Below, piece by piece: positions 8,435 to 17,554 of a DNA stretch of 63,782 nucleotides. The notes beneath the pieces were generated by a model. It ran no database searches and was not told the DNA's origin. It worked only from the letters and a program-made list of their open reading frames with translations. Origin of the DNA: Planctomycetota bacterium (GTDB lineage Bacteria; Planctomycetota; JACOTG01; JAJDCM01); the NCBI GenBank assembly GCA_029260825.1, contig JAJDCM010000011.1:1-63782 (forward strand), read 5' to 3'. Made by a program: the position numbers and the translations under genes. How positions within the stretch are numbered: position 1 is the stretch's first letter; each line of letters starts with the position of its first letter.

Positions 8435-9484
8435 CTACCGACCTCGCCGCCTTCCCCCCATTTCCTCGATCATCGCATCGGGAAGAGCAAAGTCGCTATC
8501 CCGGACAAACTCCGGCCTCTCGTCACGATTGGCGAGGTGCATTGCCGCAGAAAATGCAAACCTGGCAATCTTCTCCAGCCCGGCAAGGTTGATCCGGTTC
8601 CAGTCGTCCGAGGGTTGGTTGTAGTCCGGGTGAATCCCCGTGAACAAGAAGAGAACCGGAATCCCTCGCAAGAAGAACTGCATGTTGTCACTGGGGGCAC
8701 CTCCCCCGTTCTTGATCTCGAGGTTGAAATCAAACTGCTGGTTCAACTCTTCAATCAAAGGACGAAACACCGGAGAGGTTCCCGCTCCTCCGATGAAGAG
8801 GTAATCATCTTTACTCCTCCCGATCATGTCCAGGTTGACCATGGCAACCGTTTGGGCCAACGGATAAATGGGGTGCGCACAGTAGTGCGCGGAACCCAAA
8901 AGCCCCTGCTCTTCGGCCCCAAACGCCATGAACAAAACACTTCGACGGGGAGGATGAAGAAGAAAAGCCTCGGCGACCTCAAGGACGGCCGAGGAACCCG
9001 AAGCGTTATCGTCCGCACCGTTGCAGATTTCACCCTCTCGGTTGACCCCGATGTGATCGTAGTGTCCCCCGACCACGATGTATTCATTCTTCAGCTCCGG
9101 ATCTGTGCCGGGAAGAAGACCAATCACATTATTCGACTCGAGTTTCTTTCGAGTCGTGAAGGGCTGAAAATAGGTTCCATCCAGCCCACCAGGCTTCAGC
9201 CCAAGCCTCCTGAATTCGGAAGCGATATAGAAAGCGGCTAGCTTCTCACCTTCAGACCCACCGTCTCGACCTTTGAGCTCATCCAGAGAAAGAAGCGCTC
9301 CATGGCGGGTCAAATCGGCCGCCTCGATGGATGCAAGCGCCCTCTCAAACGCGGCTTCCTTCGCCGCCAAAGGAGGTACGGAAAAGATCCCAACCAACGA
9401 AGCCACCCCAAGACCGAGTCCCACCGAAGCAAGTCTGGTCGTGGTTCGAGCTGTGATCCTTTTCAGGTGGTCAAGCCAAATCAT
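8435..9484 (-). CDS. M28 family zinc aminopeptidase, exported
   Basis: A metallopeptidase of about 349 residues. The zinc-binding residues of the M28 family are visible in order: the His of VVGGHYDHIG, the Asp of GADDNASG, the Glu pair of FGAEEQGLLGS, the Asp of VNLDMIG and the His of TGIHPDYNQPSDD. A hydrophobic N-terminal segment (GLGLGVASLVGIFSVPPLAA) suggests export. The ATG at 9482-9484 is chosen because AAGGAG lies six bases upstream; the open frame extends to 9541. It is downstream of, and on the same strand as, the TPR glycosyltransferase-like gene, 96 bases away. Likely releases N-terminal amino acids from peptides in the periplasm. Confidence 0.88.
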   Translation of the reverse strand: MIWLDHLKRITARTTTRLASVGLGLGVASLVGIFSVPPLAAKEAAFERALASIEAADLTRHGALLSLDELKGRDGGSEGEKLAAFYIASEFRRLGLKPGGLDGTYFQPFTTRKKLESNNVIGLLPGTDPELKNEYIVVGGHYDHIGVNREGEICNGADDNASGSSAVLEVAEAFLLHPPRRSVLFMAFGAEEQGLLGSAHYCAHPIYPLAQTVAMVNLDMIGRSKDDYLFIGGAGTSPVFRPLIEELNQQFDFNLEIKNGGGAPSDNMQFFLRGIPVLFLFTGIHPDYNQPSDDWNRINLAGLEKIARFAFSAAMHLANRDERPEFVRDSDFALPDAMIEEMGGRRRGR

Positions 9485-9580
9485 TGCTATCTCCTTGGTC
9501 TTTCGTTCATTCATGCCCCTCCATACGCTCTCGTCTTCCAATTGTTGCGAGGAGAATTCAGGCTATCCTGCAAACATTTT

Positions 9581-11290
9581 CTAGCCTGAACTCTTCATCA
9601 GGGCTCGAGCCCTCTTCAAAAGGCCTTTCGCCTTTGTGCTTCCCGAATTTCGTTGAACGTAGACGGAAAGGTACTTCTCGGCCTCCTTCACTCGCCCCTT
9701 CTTGAGAAGCAGCTCTCCCAGGAAGACAAAGGAGGGGATGACGATTTCCGGGCTAGACTCGAAGGCTCGGTCAATCTCAGTAAGCCCCTGGTCAAGGTCA
9801 CCTCGACGAACCAGCACCATTGCGAGCATGGCCCGGGCAGAATCGAGATCGGGGAAGATCTCCACCGCCTTCTGCAAATGAGCTAGAGCCTCGGTCTCTT
9901 TTCCCGCCCGTGCCAGCATCCCTCCGGCAAGGTAGTTCAAACGCGCACTTTCTGGCTCCGCTGCGAGCGAGCGAAAAACCAGAGTTTCTTCATCCTTCCA
10001 CATCCCGATCTGAGCAAAGCTCGCCACGCAAAAATACAAGCAAACCGCACCGGAGAGTGAAGCAAGAACCCAGCTCCGTCGATTCCCGGAAAACAACTTT
10101 TCTCCGACGAAGGCAAGCCCTGATCCGAGCAACAAACAAAACCCAGCGCACGGTAAGTAGAGCAATCGAAGCCCGAAGATGGTTCCAATGGGAAGCAACA
10201 CCTGACTCGGAATGGCGAATGATAGGACAAACCATCCTACACCAAGAAGCACAAGCCCTCGTCCCCGGAATGATCGCATCCCCCCCCAGACCAGGAGGAC
10301 AAGAAATCCAACCCCGATCAAGACCCCCGGTGAACCAGGAGTTTCAGGCACAGGAATCGCCGCAAGCGAATAGTCGGACGAGACCGACCAGGGCAAGAGC
10401 ATGAGAAGGAGTGCCTTCTGCAGAAGAACTAGCCCACCCAAACAACGGGCTCCAAAGGAAACGCCCGCAAGTGGATTGTCCAGGAGAGCGACTTCCTCCG
10501 CCGAACGACTCATATCTCCATCGAACACGAACCAGCGAAGAGCGAGATAACCAAGAAACACCCCACCATAGGACAGGTAGGAGAAATACGGGATACGACG
10601 GGTCTGACTTCCCCCGCTCTTTCCACTTCGGTATCGAACGATCCAGAGATCCAGGAGCACGACCGCTGGAAAGACCATCACTCCATTCTCTTTGGAAAAC
10701 ACCGCAATGCCACAGGCCAGGCCGGCCCCTGCTCGGCACAAGAACGCTCCCCAGCCCGCCCGGGACCTTGCCTTCTGGTGAAAAAAGAGTGCCGCCACAA
10801 ACCCAAACGCCGCCAATAGATCCAGGCGCCCGACCACGTACTGCACCGCCTCCACATTGACCGCGTGGCAGCAAAACAAGACGGCACAAGTAAATCCGAT
10901 GTCGATACGCCCCGACAGATCTCGTATCAGCAAGAACAGGAAGACGCACACAAGACCATGCAGAAGAGTATTGAAAAGGTGATAGCCCGTTGATTCAGAC
11001 CCAAAAATCTGATGCTGGAGGTGGAACGTCGAAATCCCCAGGGGGCGGTAGAGAGGATCCACTTTTCCCGTGGTTTCCGGCCAGTAGCCGGAACTCCAGA
11101 TTTCACCGAGTTGACCCGGTGTCACCACGATCGGGTTCCGGACAACAATGGGAAAGTCATCACGAACAAACGGATATCCCAGCCCACGAGCGTAGAGAAC
11201 AAAGGAGAGTCCGATCAGGAACAGACAGGCTCCCCCGGCAATCGCGGAAGTAAATCTTCCACTCTCATCGACTGTATTTTCCGTGGCCAT
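9581..11290 (-). CDS. TMTC-like membrane glycosyltransferase with C-terminal TPR repeats
   Basis: A protein of 569 residues with a multi-pass membrane part followed by about three tetratricopeptide repeats in the last 130 residues (for example ALAHLQKAVEIFPDLDSARA). The membrane part has Y-P-F-V-R-D-D-F-P-I-V near the N-terminus and H-A-V-N-V-E-A-V-Q-Y-V-V-G-R-L-D-L-L-A further on. This arrangement is characteristic of TMTC-type O-mannosyltransferase-like GT-C proteins: acidic pair in the first loop, GR-D-LLA segment and cytoplasmic TPRs. Two ATGs fit (11288-11290 and 11306-11308); the inner one is chosen. It is divergent from another GT-C gene at 11392. Donor is expected to be a lipid-linked sugar; acceptor unknown. 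Confidence 0.75.
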   Translation of the reverse strand: MATENTVDESGRFTSAIAGGACLFLIGLSFVLYARGLGYPFVRDDFPIVVRNPIVVTPGQLGEIWSSGYWPETTGKVDPLYRPLGISTFHLQHQIFGSESTGYHLFNTLLHGLVCVFLFLLIRDLSGRIDIGFTCAVLFCCHAVNVEAVQYVVGRLDLLAAFGFVAALFFHQKARSRAGWGAFLCRAGAGLACGIAVFSKENGVMVFPAVVLLDLWIVRYRSGKSGGSQTRRIPYFSYLSYGGVFLGYLALRWFVFDGDMSRSAEEVALLDNPLAGVSFGARCLGGLVLLQKALLLMLLPWSVSSDYSLAAIPVPETPGSPGVLIGVGFLVLLVWGGMRSFRGRGLVLLGVGWFVLSFAIPSQVLLPIGTIFGLRLLYLPCAGFCLLLGSGLAFVGEKLFSGNRRSWVLASLSGAVCLYFCVASFAQIGMWKDEETLVFRSLAAEPESARLNYLAGGMLARAGKETEALAHLQKAVEIFPDLDSARAMLAMVLVRRGDLDQGLTEIDRAFESSPEIVIPSFVFLGELLLKKGRVKEAEKYLSVYVQRNSGSTKAKGLLKRARALMKSSG

Positions 11291-11360
11291 GGAACCATGT
11301 TGGGTCATTGGGCCGAAACGGTCAACCAATGGCGTTCCAAAAGGCCAATCCTCCGGCAAC

Positions 11361-11370
11361 CTGGTACAAT
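11361..11370 (+). promoter_or_regulatory. Possible extended -10 promoter for the GT-C gene
   Basis: TGG-TACAAT at 11362-11370 resembles an extended -10 element about 20 bases ahead of the ATG at 11392. No good -35 was found. Confidence 0.3.
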
Positions 11371-11391
11371 TCGCTGCTTGAACCAAAACCC

Positions 11392-13035
11392 ATGACGACC
11401 CCAAAATCCACCACTCTACGAGCGATCGGCCTCCTTCTTGCCGGAATCATCCTTCTGGCACGAGGGCTTGCCTTTGATTTCGTTTCCGACGACGCCTTCA
11501 TCTCACTCCGGTACGTCCAGAACTTCATCAGTGGGGGAGGCCTGGTCTTCAATCCGGGAGACAAGGTCGAGGGCTTTTCCAACCCGCTTTGGGTTCTTTC
11601 CTTATCGGCGTTCGGTCGAATCCTCGGATCAGACCTGCTCCTGCTAGCTCGAGTGTTCGGCGGGGCTTTCGCCATCCTCACCGTGGTCCTGACCTGGGCT
11701 ACCGCAAAGAGAGCTCAAGATCTTCTGGTCGGCCGCATGACCAAGAATGAAGAAACCAAGGGGAACCTCATCCTCGAAGTCCCCCCCCTGGTTGCCGCCC
11801 TCCTCGTCGCCAGCAATCCCCCCCTTGCGTGCTGGAGCCTTGCCGGCCTCGAAACTTCCTCCCACACGTTCTTGATCGTTCTCGGGTTCTTCTTTGCTCT
11901 CGGGGAATGGACGAAGAATAAGACCTGCTTCATGTCCGCAACCGTCTGCGGATTCCTTGCCCTTTCCAGACCCGAGGGGATCCTTCTTGGCCTGGGAATT
12001 GTGGCCGCAACCTGGTTTGCCCACCCGAAAAAGTCCAACCGATACCTCCTGACTCGATGTCTCGTCGTGGTCGGCTTCGCCCTATCCCTCCACGCCTTTC
12101 GCTGGATCTACTACGGCGAGATCTTTCCCAACACTTTCTACGCAAAGTCCGGAGCGACTTTGATTCGAATGGAGCAGGGAGCCCTGTATCTCCTCGGGGC
12201 TTTCATGGATCACGGCGGCGCCATTATCCTACCCGGAGTCATCATTCTAGGGCTCGCCATGCCAGCCCTCCGGAAGGGAGGCGGCCTGATCTTCTCCACC
12301 TTGGCCCTTCTTCAGATCGCATTTGTCACCCAGGCAGGAGGAGACGGGCTCCCGATGTATCGATTCGTGGTGCCCTTCATTCCCGCATCCTCCCTCTTGC
12401 TTGGACTATGCCTCTCCTGGTTCTTGCTCCGAACTTCGACGCCAGACCGACCTCAACCGGCACGACTGGGTGTTCTGCTCCTCGCTGTCGGTTATGTGAT
12501 CTACTGCTCCGCCGATCCTCAGTTTGGAAACCAGTACCGTCTTTATCGAGATCAAAAAGACGTACAGATTCCAGCGTGGACGGAGGCAGGTCAGTGGCTC
12601 GCGAAAAGCGCCGCCCCGGATGACACGCTGGCCTGCGTTCCGGTGGGCGCCATCTCCTACTACAGTCGACTCACCGTCTACGACATGCTCGGATTGACCG
12701 ACCGTCACATTGCCCACTCGGATCCACCCGGGTGGCGAAAGCGACTGAACGAGGAACAACGCTGGGCGGGACATGAGAAACAAGACGGAAAATACATCAT
12801 CTCCCGTCGCCCAACTTTCCTTCTCCTCGGGAACATCGCGGTAACGGATGAACCGCTTGACAGGAATCGCAAGGCATCCCGGTTCATTCCATATCCCACG
12901 GCAAGCTGGATCAAAGTCTGGGAATATGACGTTGCCAACCACGAGGACCTGGATCGGCTCTATCAGCCCCAAGTCGTCATGCTGCCCTCCGGAAAATTCT
13001 TCAACTTTCTCAAACTGAGGGACGATGCTCGATGA
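11392..13035 (+). CDS. GT-C membrane glycosyltransferase-like protein (arabinofuranosyltransferase-like)
   Basis: A multi-pass membrane protein of 547 residues. After the first membrane segment comes V-S-D-D-A-F-I-S-L-R-Y-V-Q-N, then GLVFNPGDKVEGFSNPLW. This block is typical of a bacterial GT-C family related to mycobacterial arabinofuranosyltransferases; the Asp pair is the likely catalytic/metal site on the outer face. The C-terminal third is soluble and probably periplasmic. The ATG at 11392 is preferred to 11308 because the longer form adds a non-hydrophobic extension overlapping the divergent gene. It overlaps the next gene by four bases (ATGA), implying translational coupling with the NAPRTase-like protein, an unexpected pairing. 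Confidence 0.7.
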   Translation: MTTPKSTTLRAIGLLLAGIILLARGLAFDFVSDDAFISLRYVQNFISGGGLVFNPGDKVEGFSNPLWVLSLSAFGRILGSDLLLLARVFGGAFAILTVVLTWATAKRAQDLLVGRMTKNEETKGNLILEVPPLVAALLVASNPPLACWSLAGLETSSHTFLIVLGFFFALGEWTKNKTCFMSATVCGFLALSRPEGILLGLGIVAATWFAHPKKSNRYLLTRCLVVVGFALSLHAFRWIYYGEIFPNTFYAKSGATLIRMEQGALYLLGAFMDHGGAIILPGVIILGLAMPALRKGGGLIFSTLALLQIAFVTQAGGDGLPMYRFVVPFIPASSLLLGLCLSWFLLRTSTPDRPQPARLGVLLLAVGYVIYCSADPQFGNQYRLYRDQKDVQIPAWTEAGQWLAKSAAPDDTLACVPVGAISYYSRLTVYDMLGLTDRHIAHSDPPGWRKRLNEEQRWAGHEKQDGKYIISRRPTFLLLGNIAVTDEPLDRNRKASRFIPYPTASWIKVWEYDVANHEDLDRLYQPQVVMLPSGKFFNFLKLRDDAR

Positions 13036-14309
13036 CATCCTCCCCCTTTGATCTTGATTCTCTGCTCACCGCACAAAGCTTGATTCAGGACGGGAAAACG
13101 GGGCAAGCGACTTTTACGGTGGCGCCACAAGAGATACCGCAGCACTGGTCTTTCTTCGTCAGCGGCGGAGCTTCGAATCTTGTCCGTCACCTGACCCAGG
13201 CAAGGTTCTCCAGGGAGGACCTCGGATTTCTCGCCGCCCACGGTCTTCTCGATCCGGCATTTCTTGAAAGACTCAAAAGCTTTCGGTTCACAGGTGATGT
13301 ACTTGCCGTCCCAGAAGGTGAGCTCTTCTTCCCCGGAGAGCCATTTCTGGAAATTACCTGCCCTCTTTTCGAGGGGGTGATTCTTCGGGCGCTCGTCTTA
13401 TCTTTGGTTGGCCCACCCTGCCTGATCGCATCCCGAGCCGCCCGATGTGTGCTTGCGTCCCAGCAAAAAACTCTCCTGGACGCGACGGGTGTCAACGATT
13501 CGATCAAGGCGAAAAGCGAACGAGCACGAGCCACCTATCTTGTAGGATTTTCGGGAACCTCCAATCTTCAAGCCGCCAAAGACCTCGCCATCCCCTTCGC
13601 CGGTGTGCCAGATCCTTTGTTCATGGACGCCTACCCGGATCTGGAAGATGCCTATCGACACATGGTGACGAGCTTCGAAGAGACCTGCTTTCTCCCTCTA
13701 GGCCCAAAGGACAAAAACGCTCTTTCCCTGGCCATTCAAATCGGAACGGAGCTTGCCCGGAAGGACCAAATTTTGCCGGGCATTGCTGTCTCCCCCCGAC
13801 AAGCTTCTGAATTTGGAGCGCTTGTAAGAACCAGACTGGACGCGGCGGGCCTTGCTCATACAAAGATCCTGGTCCAGGGTGATCTTGATGAGTTCGGTAT
13901 CCAGGATCTTCTCGATCAGAAGATCCCGGTGGATGGATTCAGCCTTGTGGTGAGTCCTCCGAGACCGTCCTCTCAGGCCTTCTGCTACGAACTCGTGGAG
14001 CTATCGGGAATGGTCGTAAATCCGACGACTAGTGGCCCCGGAAAGAAGCAAATCTATCGGATCGGAGACGCCCAGGCCAGACCCCGGCATGACATCGTTT
14101 CCACCCGTGACCCCATGAAGGGCTACGGGCCAAAGGCTTGGCCTGTGCTCACTCAGATCATGAAGAACGGCATTCCCGTCCCGTCCGAAGAAGATCTCGA
14201 CTCCCGCCGCAAGCATTGCCGTCATGTCCTGCGGGTTCTGCGCCAAGATGTATCTCGCATCCGGAACCCGGAATCGTTTCAAGTTCGGTTGAGCCCCGAA
14301 CTCGACTAG
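13032..14309 (+). CDS. Nicotinate phosphoribosyltransferase-like protein with degraded active site
   Basis: The 425-residue sequence follows the bacterial nicotinate phosphoribosyltransferase pattern over its length: FRFTGDVLAVPEGELFFPGEP near residues 84-104, G-F-S-G-T-S-N at 172-178, Q-G-D-L-D-E at 282-287 and SGPGKKQIYR at 334-343. Yet the catalytic motifs are changed. The segment that normally reads GLRR is G-V-N-D (153-156). The block carrying the catalytic His (IPxxGTxAHS) reads I-P-F-A-G-V-P-D-P-L (187-196). The RLDSGD motif has become IAVSPRQ (251-257), and GFGVGT has become GFSLVV (302-307). It may have another activity, a regulatory role, or none in NAD synthesis. Translation is coupled to the upstream membrane protein. 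Confidence 0.7.
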   Translation: MTSSPFDLDSLLTAQSLIQDGKTGQATFTVAPQEIPQHWSFFVSGGASNLVRHLTQARFSREDLGFLAAHGLLDPAFLERLKSFRFTGDVLAVPEGELFFPGEPFLEITCPLFEGVILRALVLSLVGPPCLIASRAARCVLASQQKTLLDATGVNDSIKAKSERARATYLVGFSGTSNLQAAKDLAIPFAGVPDPLFMDAYPDLEDAYRHMVTSFEETCFLPLGPKDKNALSLAIQIGTELARKDQILPGIAVSPRQASEFGALVRTRLDAAGLAHTKILVQGDLDEFGIQDLLDQKIPVDGFSLVVSPPRPSSQAFCYELVELSGMVVNPTTSGPGKKQIYRIGDAQARPRHDIVSTRDPMKGYGPKAWPVLTQIMKNGIPVPSEEDLDSRRKHCRHVLRVLRQDVSRIRNPESFQVRLSPELD

Positions 14310-14315
14310 CCTTCA

Positions 14316-16457
14316 TTATTCTATGCTGCGGAGCTCCTGGGACTCGGTCATCATGACCACCGCCCTTTGCGCTCGGACCTCTTCCTCATCGGTCAAGGTT
14401 CTCTCCCCGTATCGGGTCGCACAAAAGAGATCCGTCACCATATCGACCTCCTCCGACGAAAAAACTCCTCGGGCAGCGTTGGCAAGTTCTCTTGGTGTTG
14501 ATGACGCACGCTTGCGGATCCCCTCACTTGACAGCAAGATCAAAAAGGCGTCGTAGAAACCAACAGCCGTCGATCCTGAATCCGCCTTTTTCGCGTATAC
14601 ACCCCGACCCTTCCTTTTTCTTCCATAGCGTCGCCAAAGAACGACGATCCCCAGGAGAGCCCCAACGATCCAAAAGGGAGGACGTGATAGAGAATCGGAG
14701 AACCGCTCCATCAAACGCTCGCGCTCAAGGTCATCGAACCTGGAGACATAATTTAGCCACGCACGGATCCTGTCAAAGCTAGAAACCCTGGCCTGCTGAG
14801 CGATCGCCGACTGGGCAGGAGAAGGATCAAACGCAACCCACCCCGTGTCACCAAAATGAACTTCGACCCAGGAATGAGCGTTCCTTCGCCGGATCAAGAA
14901 TTCACCTGGAGCCTTCCCGGTTTCGGTCGTGGCAAACCCGCACGCCATCCGACTCGGGATCCCGAGAGATCGAAGCATGGCGATCATCCCCGAGGCAAAA
15001 TGGATGCAATAGCCCTGCTTTCGAACAAACAAAAAGTCTTCAATCGGTCGGTTGCTATCCGTGTAATCAACCGTAAGAGAATAGGACATCTCTTGCCGAA
15101 GATAAGAAACAATGCGTTCACATCGCTCGAGCTTCCCCTCGGCTCCCTCCACGACCTTTCTCGTCAGCTGGACAAGCCGACCCGTACGACCGAGGCCCCG
15201 AAGGTACCGCCCGTCAATTCGCCCTCCCTTCTCTTCTTGACCACGCAGGATTGAAGGTAGAACCCACCTCGAAAGAACCACGTCTGTTCGGGATCCGGTG
15301 TGAACTTTGCTCACAAATTGAGCGCTACCGTCATCCACGTCCACCGACAATTCCGCGGCTTGAACACGCACAACGGTTGGCACGGCAAAGAGGACGTTCG
15401 AAATCACCGGCTTCATGACGATCTCTTGTCGGATCAACTCTCCTTGACTCGAACCGGTTCCGGGCAACCCGATCCATCCGTCACTCCCGTCCGTCTCGTC
15501 CCGCAAAAGGTTCACTTGTGGACGCTTGAACCAGGTTTTCCGCTTCCGGTCATAGGTATCCTGAGTCGAACCACGGAGCAAAACATAGGGAAGAACATGA
15601 GGCGTTCCATCCGGCCGCTGCAGCCGCACCGTCATGATCTGGGTACTATCCTGCTCCCCTGGCCCCGGCACAGAAAGAGAAACCTTGTCCGTGTAGCCCA
15701 CTTCCGAGGCTCTTCGGCTGGGAGCCCTTTCCGCCTGTTCAAGTTCTCGGTCGGCTTTGATCCTTCGCGCGGTTGCCCTCTCGATTCCGATGTCCGCATC
15801 CTCTACGTCGAGCTCGATGCGGACCCGGGGGAACACGAAGAAAAGAAGAAAACCTACCGCCAACGTCCCTCCAATCAGGACCAGGTGCATGGAAAGCCGG
15901 GATCGTGAAGAACCCGTGGGAGGAGGCAGGTTCGAAGGAGCGCTATCATCTCTGCTGACCCGTCCCCGTTCTCGTCTGACGAATCCCGAAGCTGCCATGC
16001 TAGAAAAAAACAAGACGAGGAGCCCGAAGCCAATCGCAACCAGGAACGGGTAATAAACAAAGGATCGTTCGAGAGACAAGATGAGCAGATGGGCCGCCCC
16101 CAACACCGCCAGGAGCTGAAGTCGCCCACGACTTGACGTGAACGAGATGAGAACCGCTTCCACGGTCAACACTCCCAGTAATCCGAGTCGCGGTAGCCTG
16201 CCCTGGGTTGCCGGGATAGAAACAAACAGCGCCAGAACCAGAAGCAGCATGGAAAGCCCACTCAAGGGACCCCATGTCCAGTTCCCGACCACGCCTCTTG
16301 CCTGCAGTCGGTTAAAGAGAGACCTCGCTCCAAAGCAAGAGATCACGGCAAAAAGCGGCCAGATACTCCCAAGAACCAGGGACGATCCCAAGGTGAGCAG
16401 AAAAATAAGGGACAGGCAAAGGAACGCCTGTCGATTTGTAGGAGGAACTACCGCCAT
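14316..16457 (-). CDS. Transglutaminase-like membrane protein (DUF3488/TgpA type)
   Basis: A protein of 713 residues: several N-terminal membrane segments, a large extracytoplasmic region, a transglutaminase/protease core, one more membrane segment (PPFWIVGALLGIVVLW) and a cytoplasmic tail of about 110 residues. The Cys-His-Asp triad is visible as Q-G-Y-C-I-H-F-A-S, R-N-A-H-S-W-V-E-V and V-A-F-D-P-S-P. The domain order matches TgpA-like proteins. The ATG at 16455-16457 is chosen because it overlaps the DUF58 gene by ten bases; the frame is open to 16643 inside that gene. With the next two genes it forms the common MoxR/DUF58/transglutaminase operon. Its substrate is unknown; an envelope peptide or protein is likely. 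Confidence 0.85.
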   Translation of the reverse strand: MAVVPPTNRQAFLCLSLIFLLTLGSSLVLGSIWPLFAVISCFGARSLFNRLQARGVVGNWTWGPLSGLSMLLLVLALFVSIPATQGRLPRLGLLGVLTVEAVLISFTSSRGRLQLLAVLGAAHLLILSLERSFVYYPFLVAIGFGLLVLFFSSMAASGFVRRERGRVSRDDSAPSNLPPPTGSSRSRLSMHLVLIGGTLAVGFLLFFVFPRVRIELDVEDADIGIERATARRIKADRELEQAERAPSRRASEVGYTDKVSLSVPGPGEQDSTQIMTVRLQRPDGTPHVLPYVLLRGSTQDTYDRKRKTWFKRPQVNLLRDETDGSDGWIGLPGTGSSQGELIRQEIVMKPVISNVLFAVPTVVRVQAAELSVDVDDGSAQFVSKVHTGSRTDVVLSRWVLPSILRGQEEKGGRIDGRYLRGLGRTGRLVQLTRKVVEGAEGKLERCERIVSYLRQEMSYSLTVDYTDSNRPIEDFLFVRKQGYCIHFASGMIAMLRSLGIPSRMACGFATTETGKAPGEFLIRRRNAHSWVEVHFGDTGWVAFDPSPAQSAIAQQARVSSFDRIRAWLNYVSRFDDLERERLMERFSDSLSRPPFWIVGALLGIVVLWRRYGRKRKGRGVYAKKADSGSTAVGFYDAFLILLSSEGIRKRASSTPRELANAARGVFSSEEVDMVTDLFCATRYGERTLTDEEEVRAQRAVVMMTESQELRSIE

Positions 16458-17536
16458 CGCAGAATCGACTCCAGGGACTTTCGGGGAGAGAGCTCCCGAG
16501 GAGAGATCAAGAGGGTCGGCACTCCATCGCCGCGCAAAGCAGTCAGATCCCCATCCGTTCCGGAGGGAAGCGAAGGAGCTAGCACGGCGAGTGCCTCGAA
16601 CACCGGGGAGAGCGAACGATTCCGGGGCGAGACCGAGATGCACTGAAATTCGTCACCGACGATTTCCAGGTCAACACTGAAGTCATTCAAGACGAGTTGA
16701 TGAACAAGAGAAGCAGCAATCCTTATTCCCTTCTCGAAACGGGGAAGGCTGCCAAAACCCGTGCCCACCACCCGGGAATCAAGGATGACTCGAACCCGCT
16801 TCATCGTCTCATCTTCCCGCTCCCGGAGAAGGAACTTATCCGGAAGCCGAGCCGAGCTCTTCCAGTGAATCCATTTCGGGTTATCTCCGGGCTGAAATTC
16901 CCGAAGGCCAAAGAAATCTTCCTGCCCTCCCGAGGGACGGACCCTCTCGACCTGACTCCGTCGCAGGACCATTCTCTGAGGGATGAGACTCGCCGGAATC
17001 GGACGGAGCTGGGGGTAAACGAGAAGTTCTTCCGGAAGCTCAAGCCGTCTCGAGTGGGTGAATAGCCCGAGCGGAAAGGAACTCGACAGCGTAATTCCGA
17101 TGAAGGTCTTGTTCCCCCGGCGAAAAAACAGGCCGCGCTGATTCACGGTGATCGTCTTCCCCGCAGGAACAATCTCGATCGGCGACCGGAAAAACGACGG
17201 TTGATTCGGAACCCCGGAACCCTCGACTTCATTTTCGATCATGACCAGCCAAAGAGGAATCCATCCGCGTCGCTTGCGAACGGTCAGCTGGATGGGGAAC
17301 GGGGTACCGGCGAAATAGGGAGGCGTGATGCTCCTGGTTAACTCCACACCCAGAAGATTTCTCGCCGCTAGCGGAAGACCAACGAGGAGAGTCGAGGTCA
17401 TCAGACAGGCGAGAAGGAAGATGTGATTGTTATCGAGCTGAAGACCCCACAAAGCGCAAGCGACAGACCACACCACCAGGATGCCACCCGCTCGGGTGAG
17501 ACGGGGCACTCGGCGATGAGGAAGTCTTTTCTTCAC
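16448..17536 (-). CDS. DUF58 domain membrane protein
   Basis: A protein of 362 residues with two adjacent N-terminal membrane segments (after residue 15) and a soluble region carrying the DUF58 signature G-L-R-E-F-Q-P-G-D-N-P-K-W-I-H-W followed by KSSAR. The C-terminal part is von Willebrand-factor-A-like (RVILDSR). Such proteins are regularly encoded with MoxR ATPases and transglutaminase-like membrane proteins and are thought to act with the ATPase in assembly or maturation of envelope complexes. It begins 18 bases after the moxR stop and overlaps the transglutaminase gene by ten bases. Confidence 0.85.
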   Translation of the reverse strand: MKKRLPHRRVPRLTRAGGILVVWSVACALWGLQLDNNHIFLLACLMTSTLLVGLPLAARNLLGVELTRSITPPYFAGTPFPIQLTVRKRRGWIPLWLVMIENEVEGSGVPNQPSFFRSPIEIVPAGKTITVNQRGLFFRRGNKTFIGITLSSSFPLGLFTHSRRLELPEELLVYPQLRPIPASLIPQRMVLRRSQVERVRPSGGQEDFFGLREFQPGDNPKWIHWKSSARLPDKFLLREREDETMKRVRVILDSRVVGTGFGSLPRFEKGIRIAASLVHQLVLNDFSVDLEIVGDEFQCISVSPRNRSLSPVFEALAVLAPSLPSGTDGDLTALRGDGVPTLLISPRELSPRKSLESILRWR

Positions 17537-17554
17537 GGTTCTCCCCTGTAGTTC

